This document shows, in pieces, positions 10,205 through 20,197 of a stretch of DNA of 64,000 bases (its first letter is position 1; each line of letters begins with the position of its first letter). Origin of the DNA: Lucinisca nassula (taxonomy: Eukaryota > Mollusca > Bivalvia > Lucinida > Lucinidae); contig OY757015.1 of the NCBI GenBank assembly GCA_963580285.1, positions 134,920,029 through 134,984,028 of the forward strand, given 5' to 3'. The notes beneath the pieces are model-generated. The model made no database searches. It saw nothing but the letters and a program-made list of their open reading frames with translations, and was not told the DNA's origin. The translations under genes and the position numbers were made by a program.

Positions 10205-10880
10205 TTGAGTCTATTGGAAACAAAGGATGTTGCATATAAAACATTGGTTCGCCCTCAGCTAGAATATGCATCACCCATTTGGCATCCATATGTTAAAACT
10301 CAGATTCAGCAGGTGGAGAAGGTGCAGAGGACTGCTGCTCGATGGACCTGCCGACGATGGCGCAATAGAAGCAGCGTCGGTGACATGCTTAACGAGCTAG
10401 AATGGCCGTCCCTAGAGGCCCGTCGTGAGCAGTCCTCTTTAACCTTCTTCTATAAGATACATTCAGGTACAGTGGCCGTTAATAAAGATAAATACTTGAC
10501 CCCTGTGACAGTTTCAACTCGAACAAGGGCATCAAAAGTAAACAACTCACAGTATCACAGGTACCAGTCCTACAGTGATGCCCTGAAAAATTCCTTCTTC
10601 CCTAGGACTATTCCCCAGTGGAATAGTCTTCCCTCTTCTGTGGTGAATGCTAAGACTGCAGAGGAGTTCAAAGCCCATACAGTGTAAGATTGAGACTCAG
10701 AGGTATGCGTTTTAGTATACCTCTGTTATTCAGATTGTAAATAGTTTTAAGGACTCATCCAGTGACTTTTCTTTTTTTTTCTTTTTTTAAGCTAAATTCT
10801 AAATTTAGCTACGCACCCAACTGAGGTAATGGCCAAATATGACCGACTCAGTATAAGAATATAGATAGAAAATGTAGAAG
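10203..10880 (+). mobile_element. 5'-truncated CR1/Jockey-type LINE inserted in L1
   Basis: Plus-strand codons from 10205 encode the C-terminal RT region (TLVRPQLEYASPIWHP, QVEKVQRTAARW, RREQSSLTFFYKIH, FFPRTIPQWNSLPSSVV) to the stop at 10687. About 190 bp of 3' sequence ends TATAGATAGAAAA. The junction sits at the microhomology TTTTTGAGTCTATTGG, present at 10180-10195 (L1) and 10202-10217 (LINE). A related LINE at 52260-53450 also ends in GATA-type sequence. Confidence 0.8.
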
Positions 10881-11640
10881 CTAGTTTGTATGTACAATTC
10901 AGCAAAGAAATAGGTCTCCAATTTTTTAGCAACTGTCTATTTTTGTTCTGTTTAGGGATGCAAGTGATAATTCCTTCTTTCTGAGTAACTGAAAGTTCCT
11001 TAACATCAAAACTATAATTAATGGATCTTAACAGAAAAATCCCAATATCCTTCCAGAAAAATTTGAAAAACTCCATCGTGAACCCATCTGAACCTGGACT
11101 CTTGTTATTTTTAGAACTTTTTAAAGAAAATAGCAGTTCATCATATTTTATTTTTCCTTCCAAACGTTTTTGCATATCATTATTTAAAACAGGAACATTG
11201 TGATTTAATTTCTCTTTAAGATTCAAAATCTTAACTGGCCTTTCGGAATAGAGGTTTTTATAAAAAGTCATGGTTTCTTGAAGAATGGCATCTTGGTCTG
11301 AAATGACCGCGCCAGAATCTGTAATAAGACTTGGCATACATGTGGAAATGAAGTTGCGATTCTCCATATTACAGAAATATTTAGTAACTTTCTCGCCTTC
11401 ATCTATCCATTTAGCTTTACTTCTTAATTTAACCCCCTCCATCTTCTTTTTCCTCGTATCTTCAAGTTTCCGTTTTAATTCTGTTAATTCATCTTGGTTC
11501 AATGTAGTCTGAGCCTCTAAAGTTTTAACGTCACTTAATAATTTTTCTTCCTCCTTATTTTCCTGTTTTTTCAAGTAGGATGAATAGGATATGGTTTTAC
11601 CTCGGATTTCCAATAATAAGACCAAGAAAAAGGTGATCAT
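10880..11640 (-). pseudogene. L1-like linker and N-terminal RT segment
   Basis: Contains a lysine-rich helix, then SKAKWIDEGEKVTKYFCNME, SPGSDGFTMEFFKFFW and NWRPISLLNCTYKL, the standard entry into the fingers of LINE reverse transcriptase. L1 homology ends abruptly after YKLAS where another LINE is inserted; the remaining ORF codons to 10792 belong to that inserted LINE. Confidence 0.75.
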
Positions 11641-12534
11641 TAATGTCTAATAACAATTCTTCATTCAATATTTCTTTAATAGGTAGGTTTATGTTTTGAT
11701 CTATTGAAGCATATTGTTGTTTTACTGTCCCAATCAGGTTTTTTATTTCTGTCACATACTGAATGTCTTTCAGTAAAGAATTATTAAATTTCCAATAGGA
11801 GCGCCCCCTTTGAAACTTATTAAATTTTAGGGAGAGGTGAATTATTGAGTGGTCTGTTCGATAACCCGGTAGAAAATCTGTTTCCTCCACATCAGGAAAA
11901 AGATCTTCCTGAATATGGAAAAAATCTAGTCTAGCTCTTTTGTTACTGTTAGGCTTAGTCCATGTATACTGTAATTTATCTGCATTAAGCTCCCTCCAGA
12001 TATCAGTTAGTCCACATTCGGTAATAATATTTAAGACTTCTTGCCTTGCATTTGGATTGTTAATATTTCTGTAGTTATGAGAATCCTTCACAGGGTTTAT
12101 CACTAGGTTGAAGTCACCTGCTAAGATTACACTGTTACCATATCTATTAATATCGTTTTTAATGTTTTGGTAAAAGTCGGGAGTATCCCTATTTGGTCCA
12201 TAAATGTTTATTAAAGTTAAACGCCTTTCATTTATTGATACATCAAGAATAAGTTTATTTCCGTTTGGATCGCTAGCCACATTATGTAATTTAAACTCAA
12301 AATTATTATTAAAAAAAATAGCTACCCCACGTGATTCTGAGCTATAGCTCGAAAAGTAACATTCGAAACCCCATTGGGACCTTACATAATTCTCATCCTT
12401 TTCAGTAAAATGTGTGTCCTGCAGAAAATAGACCGAAAATTTTTTTCGCTTTAGAAAATTTAATACATCACTCCTTTTTTCAGCGAGTTGGGCACCTCGA
12501 AGGTTAATTGAAACAAAAGTTATCTTATCGGCCA
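11597..12534 (-). pseudogene. L1-like apurinic endonuclease domain
   Basis: The endonuclease nicks target DNA to prime reverse transcription. The start is taken at MADKITFVSINLRG (12534) because upstream residues are not L1-like. Motifs in order: SINLRG, FLQDTHF, SRGVAIFF, LTLINIYGPNRD, AGDFNLVI, ARLDFFHI and the terminal RTDHSIIHL, matching the usual catalytic Asn/Glu/Asp/His set except that Gln replaces Glu in LQDTH, as in several L1 relatives. The frame shifts into the linker near 11640, so the ORF2 polyprotein is broken. Confidence 0.8.
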
Positions 12535-12539
12535 TACAT

Positions 12540-12945
12540 TTTAAACAACAAATAAGAGGTAATACAATAATGAGACGCATACGCTATACTGCCAGCACCG
12601 TGACAGTTGTCCTACCTTATGATCCACTTTATGTCCCCACCAGTTCTGCTGACAAAAAGACTATATAAAACATGGACAAATTTGACGCTATACAAAAACA
12701 TTCTATGTGATCAGGTCAAAGGGAGAAATCACCTAATCGATTGTCAAGACAAGAAAAATGATTACAACATTTGTGATAAGAAAACAAAAACAAACAAACA
12801 CAAGGAATTGCAGACGATACAAGACTACTTTATGTGTGGTAAAGGTTGCACTCGAGATATTAACATACCCAACTTTTGTCTGTAGATAAATTAAAAATCA
12901 TGGGTAAATGTAGGCACTACGGAGAAGACCGATATTTTCTAAAAA
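12540..12945. other. No recognised feature
   Basis: The AT-rich stretch upstream of the L1-like ORF2 holds no ORF1, no recognised gene and no clear repeat boundary. It may include the degraded 5' end of the L1 element. Confidence 0.4.
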
Positions 12946-13740
12946 AAAAAAAAAGACGTTGTGACCCTGACCCCTAGCTCTGGACCATAATAACCCTGAG
13001 CTGAGGTCCAACATAAAATCCATCAATAAATGATGTAGGTTCTACCGATATGTCAAGGTTTTTTGTGTTTTTTTTCCCCAGAAATAGCCACAGTGATCTT
13101 GATCTTGTGCCTAGGACCCTCAGTCCACATTGCTAGAAGGGCCCCCGCGCATCTGGGCTTGAAGAAATATATGGGCCGCACGATGCATCCACGCAGAGCC
13201 GAAACCGACCCGCACACGAGCACCGGCAAGCCGCCCAGAGGACCCAAGCCCGCCCAGGCAAAACGGTGCGAGTCGGCCTATCCATGCCTATAAACCCTAT
13301 TTCCGGGTGACAATAAATGAAATCCACCCCATCCCAATGCCGGGCAAAAGCCCCACAAAACCGGAAGCAACGCCTCCAAAATGACCTTTACAGTGTTGAC
13401 GGGGACGCCAAACCTCAAATCAAACAAAAACAACATTGCTCGAGATACATGTATTATCCTACCGAACATTTATGTGACGCTGTGTCAAAAACTATCAATA
13501 AATTTAGGCGCAAGAGCAATGACAGAGTTGTTTTAAAAATAAAAATAACAACAGTAGCCTTGACCTTGAGTCTAGGATACTCAAGATTTTATCGTACCTA
13601 ACATTTACGGGAAGTTATGGCAAAAATCATCAATAAATGTCGGAATTGGACAAGCATTGTCAAGGTTTTCCTAAAAATAGCCATTCAGACCCATGAGAGT
13701 CAAGCTCAGTCGAAGTATTATCATATCCGACCACATCAGC
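12946..13740 (+). repeat. GGTCA-type tandem units, split by SINE-A
   Basis: Units of roughly 140-165 bp share CATCAATAAATG, AAGGTTTTCCTAAAAATAGCC, GACCTTGA and CCTAGGA; starts near 13020, 13490 and 13630. A SINE-A copy (13135-13432) interrupts the array. The style matches the tandem cores of the Helitron-like elements elsewhere in the window. Confidence 0.5.
13135..13432 (+). mobile_element. SINE-A, full-length, 8-bp target duplication
   Basis: Begins near CCCGCGCATCTGGGCTTG and ends CTCAAATCAAACAAAAAC. Flanked by ACATTGCT at 13127-13134 and 13433-13440. Internal CpG sites are better kept than in the other copies (CCGACCCGCACACGAGCACC), suggesting a younger insertion. Confidence 0.8.
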
Positions 13741-13928
13741 ACAGTAACCATCCTGCATCAATGTCACATGGGCCGGGTAATTGTTTATCTTCATAACCGC
13801 GCCCCCCACCCAAATGATAAAGTGTTTGTGTAGGCCTCTGTGTGTTTTTATATGTTTCTTCTTTCAGGAAGAAGACTTAATATTGATCACAGTCTTAAAG
13901 GTGCATTATTGATCTTTTTGAAAAAAAA

Positions 13929-14261
13929 ATGCCTCCAAAACCAAAACACACACAGCCGGCACTTCTCTCCAAAACAACACAAATGAACGCATTTTATGCA
14001 AAAAATGCGACCAATCACGACGACAGGCAAACGAAGATGATGGCCAGTCAAAGGGACCTCTCTGCCGTGCAGCCTTGTCAGCCCGTAAGTCTCCCAAAGC
14101 AACGGACGCCATACGCAAAACGCCCGCCATGTGTGCAGTTAAATATCGGAACCAGCCGTAAGATCTGTAAAATTCAGGCCCTCTGGGATCACCTCTATGA
14201 GGACTGCGCACCTAAGGACACTGAAAGTCGGACGTCAGTTTATAATGATCCAAACAGGTAA
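13929..14261 (+). CDS. Unassigned 110-codon open frame
   Basis: Starts at an ATG in a good context (AAAAATGCC) and is rich in Lys, Gln, Thr and Pro (MPPKPKHTQPALLSKT), ending before a SINE-A half. An internal donor-like CAGCCC|GTAAGTC at about 14085 could make it a first exon. The basic, proline-rich start resembles ORF1 proteins of some LINEs, but I recognise no domain. It could be a chance frame or a mobile-element exon. Confidence 0.25.
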   Translation: MPPKPKHTQPALLSKTTQMNAFYAKNATNHDDRQTKMMASQRDLSAVQPCQPVSLPKQRTPYAKRPPCVQLNIGTSRKICKIQALWDHLYEDCAPKDTESRTSVYNDPNR

Positions 14262-14317
14262 TCCGTGCATGCTTTCTGGAGAAAAAAATCCACATGGTCG
14301 TTATATATAGTATTAAC

Positions 14318-14447
14318 ATATATCCATCGGCACCGCCCATCGGGACTTGGAGAAATAGATGGGTTGCATTATGCTTCCACACAGAGCTTAAACCGACCGC
14401 ACATGGGTACTGGTAAACCGCTTAGAGGATCTAAGCCTGTCAGAAAT
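14318..14447 (+). mobile_element. SINE-A 5' half
   Basis: Carries CCGCCCATCGGGACTTGGAG, TGCTTCCACACAGAGCTTAA and TACTGGTAAACCGCTTAGAG, ending after AAGCCTGTCAG. The 3' half is absent; PAL-1 sequence follows directly. Confidence 0.7.
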
Positions 14448-14457
14448 TATTTGTATT

Positions 14458-14645
14458 AGGTAAAAATTACGACAGCTTTCTTATTTCTACTTCAAACATA
14501 GGTTGTGGATGCTCGTTCGAACCTACAATCTACGTTTTAGTGCAAATATTATGGAAATAATGCGCAGCCCCGTAAACTCCACTTTTCTATACCAATGAGG
14601 TTTTAGAGGGGTCTTCGTTACAGGAACTTGTTATCGTGATGGGTT
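14458..14645 (+). mobile_element. PAL-1 MITE, degenerate
   Basis: Contains TTTCTTATTTCTACTTC, ATAGGTTGTGGATGCTCGTT, the far arm ACCTACAATCTACG, the GTAAACTCCACTTTTCTATA module and a right end ACTTGTTATCGTGATGGG. Much of the central palindrome is deleted. Confidence 0.6.
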
Positions 14646-14811
14646 GTCACTGACGGAGTCATGACGTCACGCGCCAGCAACCACGTGTTATTACACGTGT
14701 TGTCATATTCTTTTTAATTTAATGCTTTATTTATTTAACGAGGATTACCAACAGCCAGAAGGCCACTAGTGGGTCTCCTCACATAGAACACGCACAGTTT
14801 ACAATATAATA

Positions 14812-15177
14812 CAGTGGAACTTCGATAACTTGAACACGGATAGTTAGTTTACTATGGCTAATTCGAACTAGTCACTGAGTCCTTGAGAAAATGTCCCAAA
14901 GCTACAGATACCCGTATATTTATCTTAAAACATGGATTTTTGCTCATATCTTGAAAAAGTATGCTGCGTGCACTCATTAGAATCGCCTCAATGAGGCGAT
15001 TCTAATGAGTACACACAACATACCTTTATTTTCTAGAAGGTTTTAAAGATGTCCTAAAGTGATTCCCATTGTGCCTTATGACCTGACACTATGAGAAAAC
15101 CTCAGTAATTCGAACTACCCCTATCTCGAACAAATTTTCATGGTCCTATAGGTGTTCGAGTTATTGAAGTTTGACTG
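14812..15177. mobile_element. pogo/Tc1-type MITE with nested PAL-1
   Basis: Terminal repeats CAGTGGAACTTCGATAACTT and, inward from the right, CAGTCAAACTTCAATAACTC, flanked by TA (14810-14811 and 15178-15179). A PAL-1 core (about 14940-15045) sits inside. It has no transposase; the ends resemble pogo/Tc1-type elements. Confidence 0.7.
14940..15045. mobile_element. PAL-1 core with matched changes in both arms
   Basis: The palindrome reads CTCATTAGAATCGCCTC and GAGGCGATTCTAATGAG. Relative to the usual CTCGTTAGAACCGCCTC, the same substitutions occur in both arms, so pairing is preserved. Confidence 0.65.
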
Positions 15178-15179
15178 TA

Positions 15180-15645
15180 CAAAGACAAAGACAATATAGT
15201 ATGAACATATATACAGTATCTACAATCCGGTGTCACTTGAGACAGTAGAACAAAATGGATTGAGGAGATGCAAGAAAGGAGAAATGTTGAAGGAGAGGCG
15301 TTCCCTATTATAATACCATAGGGTATAAAAGATTGTGTACTTTGTACGATTACGAGGAAACATTATGCGCGACGACGTCATTTTGTATGTTAAATCTTAT
15401 ACTTTCATGTATGTATTTGAAAACAGCACCAAATAACAATATGTTTTCTTCAACTTTTAGGTCTGGTGTTCCTTCTAACAGAACTCTACAAAGACGACCT
15501 GACATAAGTTCAATAACCAAATTTTAGTTGATAGTTGAGTCCAGGGAATATATGTTCTGAAACACTTTTGAACATAATCTGTCTTTGGTGAAGATACCTT
15601 GGACACGAGAGGAAGAACTGTTCGGAACTTAAGAAATGAATGTAA
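15180..15645. other. No recognised feature
   Basis: Non-repetitive-looking, AT-rich sequence with short open frames (up to 64 codons) in which I see no domain, splice-flanked exon or known repeat. Confidence 0.4.
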
Positions 15646-15651
15646 TTTATC

Positions 15652-15760
15652 GCCCCCCCCCCCCCCCCCCGAGTAGTTTTACTACTGACCGTCCCAAGGT
15701 AGTCGTTCTTTTGCAGTATCTTTGTGTCGTTAACGTTCATTTTTATGAATACCGATCTTG
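15652..15760 (+). mobile_element. Retroelement 3'-tail fragment (poly-C, CACTGACCGT)
   Basis: A C-run of about 19 is followed by AGTAGTTTTACTACTGACCG, TCCCAAGGTAGTC and GTTCTTTTGCAG. The same layout (poly-C, short hairpin, CACTGACCGTTCCAAGG) follows the retroelement coding fragment at 53792-54316, so this appears to be a stray 3' end of that family. Confidence 0.55.
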
Positions 15761-16140
15761 CATTAGAGCCTTTGAACACAGCTATTTGAAACCATTCTTG
15801 AATGAGGCTAAAGGCCTCGTATGTATTCAAACAGCTTCCTCGGGACCCGGCAAATGGTAATGCATGAAAAAACATGTGATCCCTATGCCTAAGGGAACCC
15901 CTTTCTTTATTACTTTTATCCATATTGTTTCCCGTCCACTGTATGACAAAATAGCTCTGGTTTGAGGGCTAAACTTGAAAAAAAGAAGAAAATTTGAAGT
16001 GTTCCTGTTAACAGTGTCTCCATTGTCCAATCATATTGGAGAAAACCATTGTTTATTTTGACGTCACTTAATGATCATATTACGTCACGTGAGTCAAAAA
16101 CGTTGCATTCTTGTAGTTAATTATAGGGGTTTCTGTAAAT
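15761..16140. other. No recognised feature
   Basis: No gene, tandem repeat or element boundary recognised between the retroelement tail and the Tc1-type MITE. Confidence 0.4.
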
Positions 16141-16339
16141 TCACTGAAAAAATCCTATACTAAGACCACCTTTGGGACTGTTCAAAGACCACTTTTGAAC
16201 AGTCCCCAAGGTGGTCTCCACGGCAGTAGAGCACGCTGGAGGTAGAAAACAAAGAAAATGTGACTGAAGTCTTCTAAATATGCTTATAGAAGCATACTTT
16301 GTCTTAATTTTGGGTGGTCTTAATAGCGGAATTTCACTG
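16141..16339 (+). mobile_element. Tc1-type MITE, complete
   Basis: Ends CACTGAAAAAATCCTATACT (left) and, inward from the right, CAGTGAAATTCCGCTATTAA, both leading into AAGACCACC, with TA at the right flank. The left half holds a smaller palindrome (GACCACTTTTGAACAGTCCC). Confidence 0.7.
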
Positions 16340-16711
16340 TATATAACGTTATTCCCTGATAACATTGTCGTTTTATGATAGCTCTTAGAATAGCATTTAA
16401 TACTGTGTCGCGACAAGCGAAAAGGGATCATCCAGCATGTGCGCTCGGTGAACACTCGGATCAGCCATGTCAGAGTACCTGTACAACCTTCCCTGAATGC
16501 AAGAAGAAGTTTAGTGTCAATGGTGATGCACCGAGGCCGGCTGTAGCTAGGTGCCGTGAACCGTTTAATGCTTCAATTGCGAGGTCGTAGATACAGCAGT
16601 CTTGTAAAATTATTCTCCCTTGATCCGCCATGTTGGAGACACTAGGCAGGGGTTCTGTGTACAAATTTATTCATTTTTGTCCTACCAACCATTACTATTA
16701 AAAACACTTAA

Positions 16712-16862
16712 GGGGAATGGGAATGCCCGGCAGATTTTCCGTCATTTTTCAAAGGGGGACAACTTTCGGGACTTCCTGTTCGCTTTTCTATAAGCTCTGT
16801 CCCACTGAAAAAGGGGTCTGCTCTAAAAGAAAAGAACTTGTTCCTCAGGGACCAGTGGCGAA
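16712..16862 (+). mobile_element. TTAA-target MITE, 5' part
   Basis: Begins GGGGAATGGGAATGCC directly after TTAA (16708-16711), then CAAAGGGGGACAACTTTCGG and CTTCCTGTTCGCTTTTCTAT. A complete copy is at 31079-31312. TTAA targets are typical of piggyBac-like and Kolobok-like elements. Confidence 0.6.
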
Positions 16863-16869
16863 AGTTGAA

Positions 16870-17372
16870 AATTCAGTCGGAAATAAAAGCGCAGTTTGCT
16901 AACCTTAACAATCGGCTAAGGCAGATTCATTAGTTTATTTCATTGCGTGTCAACTGCTGCCTAGCAGTTTGATCGTCTGTTGTCAAATTCAAAATTTGGT
17001 TGTGTACCCAACCGTTTCATGCAGTTTTTATGATGGGATTTGATACAACAATAACAGCAGTTTGTGACTACTTGACAGTTGAAACGCGTTGGTTGATTTT
17101 TTAAGTTGATTCATTGAGTTGATATGTTCTGATCGAAACATTCAAACATTCAGTTGAGAACAGTTGTAACAGTTGGTGTTGTCATGACAATTAAACAAAC
17201 TGCAATTACATTACGATAACCGTTATGGCCAAACTGAAGCCAACATTTAATTAAATTGGTTAGTTGTTTGATTTTTTATTCAAATTCTCAATGCTCGAAG
17301 AATAAAGTTCTGGTAAACATTACATACGCTTTGTTCGTTACATCTATAATATTCTATGTGCGTGATGTCATC
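16870..17372. other. No recognised feature
   Basis: AT-rich sequence rich in GTTGA/TTGATT runs; a long imperfect family of CAACTG/CAGTTG words is present, but no gene or clear element ends were found. Confidence 0.4.
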
Positions 17373-17383
17373 AACACACAAGG

Positions 17384-17668
17384 GTACCTGCCTCGGCAGT
17401 TCAGTCGGATGCGCGTCTGACTGGTGATCAGGAGGACCCGGGTTCGATACTTGCCATTCTTTCGTGGAGATTGATAATGAAATCTTTCCTACAGTCATTC
17501 TCGCCCTTCCGCTGATTCAAGAAGGGCAGTTGTCAGTTTCGGCGAAAGAATTCGCACTAGACTGGTTAACCGCTTATGTATAAGCCTGCCCAGGAAAAGT
17601 GTGAATAGGTAAACTGACCGGCTCAAAAATGGCCTAGACTCCAATACAAACTCCAATACAAACAAACA
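17384..17668 (+). mobile_element. SINE-B, tRNA-derived, abutting an exon donor
   Basis: The tRNA-like head has GGCAGTTCAGTCGGATGCG (A-box region) and GGGTTCGATAC (B-box). The middle module GGTTAACCGCTTATGTATA and the tail AAACTCCAATACAAACAAAC are shared in style with SINE-A. The 11-bp duplication AACACACAAGG lies at 17373-17383 and 17669-17679. The right copy ends one base from the exon-2 donor hexamer (17680-17685), so the insertion lies at intron positions +7 to +17 of the host gene, in antisense. Confidence 0.85.
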
Positions 17669-17685
17669 AACACACAAGGACGTAC

Positions 17686-17871
17686 CGCTGATAAAGAAGA
17701 GATTTGGTTCAGGGTTGCTAGAGATAGTACAGTCTGTGCAGTTGTCTGTGAACGACGATAATGTGGCATTGGCGTATGTGCAGGAAGCTGAGACAGTCCA
17801 TAAATCTATCTGGGAGTCTTCATCTTCACTCACTGTGACCGTATCAGGGTTGTTATCAAACGTCACACAAC
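17686..17871 (-). CDS. Exon 2 of cadherin-like extracellular protein
   Basis: 186 nt, phase 1 at both ends: acceptor TTTTCTTTCAG and donor CAGCG|GTACGT. It follows the signal-peptide exon (24645-24720) in frame, giving a mature start near GCVTFDNNPDTVTV. The 62 residues include VSEDEDSQIDLWTVSASC, TYANATLSSF, a C-x5-C-x2-C run and the end PEPNLFFISG. The E-D-E-D segment followed by a V-S-A strand and the F-F-I-S-G end are in the order expected for the first half of a cadherin repeat, completed by exon 3. One potential N-glycosylation site (NAT) and another (NCT) are visible. The 5' splice site is flanked by SINE-B. The exon calls rest on splice signals plus phase; family membership is tentative. 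Confidence 0.55.
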
Positions 17872-17944
17872 CTGAAAGAAAATTAATAAGCAAAAAGCCT
17901 ATAGCATTCCAGCATGGCGTTTCTGTGGAAGGAAGATAACCAGT

Positions 17945-18335
17945 TTGTATGAAGATATTAAAGCATGATGGTAGAGACCATGATAAGACTTATACTGGAT
18001 TATTTCACATGAGTATGTGGCCCACATCTAGTATCCAGCAGCTCGAGACGGTGCAACGGCTAGCAGCCCGGTTTGTCAGAGATGACTACCACACAACCAT
18101 TATCTATCTCTGGGCTAAGTGGACATGCATGCTTGCAGGTTCTCCGACCCGAAAGCAGCGAACACTAGAGTATACTCCCTGGGGTATATGGACCGACATC
18201 TTCTGTCAGCTCTACTTCATCGGCACGGGCATCAGACGTAAGGGCCAACTTCCACAGAATATTGTCATTTCAGGGATCCTTGAGGGCTTCAAGAGGGACC
18301 TTCCCTAAACTTAAAAAAAACTGTTTTTCAAAGTT
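17945..18335 (+). pseudogene. LINE reverse-transcriptase C-terminal fragment
   Basis: Residues SSIQQLETVQRLAARFVRDD match the conserved LEYAS...QLE-VQ-RAARFV block of CR1/Jockey-type reverse transcriptases. Downstream codons (KGQLPQ, then GFKRDLP) look like its decayed C-terminus in shifted frames. No 5' part is present. Confidence 0.6.
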
Positions 18336-18434
18336 TTTAATTTGTTCTGTTGTGAGGCAAAGGTGACAGGAGTCCAACTGATATTGACTTTCAGCTGGGC
18401 AAGGCCTGCTGCCCTTGCAGCAGGTAGGGGTAGA

Positions 18435-18927
18435 TGATGATGATGATTTCGTGTTTAACGACGCGTCAACCCTCTTTGTGGGTCATAAGCGTCAAACGGT
18501 TAATGGTTAAACGGCAAGAATAATTATGATGATATTAAAAGTAAAAAGTCAGAATGATAATGTATAAAAATCTGAAACAGTTAAATCTTATGAAAAAGTC
18601 CAATTTCTTTTAAGAATAAAATAATATTATCAACAGGTACATCTCGAAACAGTTGTTGCAAAGTGTCAGCTTTGAAATATAAAATACGTGAGGGTGAAAA
18701 GTCAACACAGTCAATTAAGATATGTTTCACAGTGAATGGCTGATCACAACCTACACAAGAAGGCTGATCATCACCATTGAAAATATAAGAATGAGTAACT
18801 CTCGTATGGCCGATGCGCAGTCGTGTTAATACTACGTCCTCTTTTCTGGAAAACTGTGGAGGAGAGCATTTTGTACTAACGGCAGGTTTAATGGCACGGA
18901 GTTTGTTATTTATTGCACGGTCCCATA
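18435..18927 (-). mobile_element. 5'-truncated I-clade-like LINE, 13-bp target duplication
   Basis: Flanked by AGGTAGGGGTAGA at 18422-18434 and 18928-18940. On the minus strand it runs through a C-terminal coding fragment to a 3' end reading GGGTTGACGCGTCGTTAAAC and an (ATC)n tail. The 3' end closely matches the tail of SINE-F and resembles the tails of SINE-A, SINE-E and SINE-C. Confidence 0.85.
18581..18925 (-). pseudogene. I-like LINE ORF2 C-terminal fragment
   Basis: An open frame of about 115 residues continues from the truncation point to the stop at 18581. It contains LWDRAINNKLRAIKP, RKEDVVLTRLRIGHTRVTHS and the Cys-His set C-x2-C...VKHILIDC. These are the typical end of ORF2 in I-group LINEs. 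No stop or frameshift is seen, so the insertion is fairly young, but it lacks the endonuclease and RT. Confidence 0.75.
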
Positions 18928-19123
18928 AGGTAGGGGTAGAAGGGGGGTGGGCGTTGTTATTTCTTCAATTTAGTACACATGTATTCACCCCCCCCCCCCC
19001 CTTTCTCCTCAGTCACCCTCTCTCTTATCCTCTACTATCTCTTCTATCTCTTTAGTCCCTTACTCTGGGAGACGACAAAAAATGACCGACAAAGATTGAC
19101 GTGTCGTAAAACCCAAAACAATT

Positions 19124-20197
19124 GTTTCAGCTTCGCCGCCGCAGCGTAGCCTTAGTATGACGATGCTCTAGTGTTGGTCCTGTGTGCACTTCATGGGAAG
19201 AAAATTAGATAGGGTGACTCAGTTAGTTTGTAGCATGGACACTTTAAAGAATCCGGAGGCACTAGCGTTATGCTATGGATTTTGGGTCTCATCATCACTT
19301 TGTTAATCTAAGGAAGGTAGAAATCCACAGGTAGCCAGATAGCTCATTGTGTCTCTTACTTTCCCCAGGGCTTTATTTTAGCCCTTAGTAATAGTTTGTG
19401 AAATGGTTTAATAGCTTGGCCAGACGAGAAGCTCCGGTAAATGTTTCAGCAAATGCTTCGGTAACTCGTTGGTCCAGGAGCGATGCTGGGTTTTACCGGC
19501 TAACCGTTTCGGCTCAGTGCGGTACATTTCAGTTCATTTTAAACGCGTGACGTGGTTTCGCAACTTCCCGCGATCAAACTTCAGCGTTTGATGGTAGGGT
19601 CTTCTACGCTTTTTGTGTTTCTGTTGTAATGGGACTTGACTCCTTTTGGTTTTGAGAAGCAACTTTTGGTTGTGAATACAATTCTCATGAACTCTGTAAA
19701 GATGGTGGATTATCGCGAGATATTGGACGATATTTCAGGCGAGATTTGGGTGCCAAAGTATGTTGTTCCAGCCTCTTTACAGTAAAGCAAACACCTCGTC
19801 ACTGATGATTAAATTCAAAATTAGGTATGTTAAACTAATATTTTTCAGTTGTTTGGTTTATTTCTTGCCTTGAAAGGATACACCCTTTATAGGAAATGTA
19901 TCGGTAAACACCACTTGTCTTATAACTATCAAAATAATTAAAAATATACATTTAAACATAAGGTAACAATTTTCGACTAGATTTGTACATTTCATTTACA
20001 TGTATATAGCAAGCGTTTTGTCTATCATGAATGAAATGTACTAAAAGTTTGTCGGTGAACCGTCATCAAATTTTTCGATGAACTGTCCTCAAATGTGTCG
20101 ATGAACTGTCCCTAAAAAGTGTGCCGGTGAACTATCTTGACGGCTAGCTTTCCCATTTCACCGGCAGTCAGAGGTTTTACAGTCTGATCAGATATTC
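19124..20197. other. No recognised feature
   Basis: About 1.1 kb with no recognised gene. Two points only: a short iterated GTGAACTGTCnTCAAA-type word near 20050-20135, and CpG-containing stretches near 19135 and 19560. No splice-flanked open frame was found on either strand. Confidence 0.4.

Larger units (their letters stand above)
8076..12534 (-). mobile_element. L1-like non-LTR retrotransposon (ORF2), broken
   Basis: ORF2 order on the minus strand is endonuclease (12534-11640), linker, reverse transcriptase, C-terminal Cys-His knuckle (8885-8076). No ORF1 is seen upstream to 12960. The copy is split at 10203-10880 by a plus-strand LINE fragment and has several frame breaks. It lies in the intron between exons 2 and 3 of the cadherin-like gene, in the gene's orientation. 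Confidence 0.85.
18356..19123 (+). mobile_element. SINE-F, split by an I-like LINE
   Basis: The 5' part (18356-18434) has GAGGCAAAGGTGACAGGAG and AACTGATATTGACTTTCAGC. The 3' part (18928-19123) has a pyrimidine-rich stretch (CTCTTATCCTCTACTATCTC), then GAGACGACAAAAAATGACC and a tail TTGACGTGTCGTAAAACCC. Other copies lie at 31905-32180 and 38443-39010, both minus strand. Confidence 0.7.

Noticed and set aside
11021..11512. Plus-strand open frames inside the L1-like element
   Set aside because: Antisense shadows of RT and endonuclease coding on the minus strand.
13053..13601. Several open frames on both strands with Cys/Pro/Arg-rich translations
   Set aside because: They lie in the GC-rich SINE-A copy and its flanks; similar frames recur in other SINE-A copies with no conserved reading frame.
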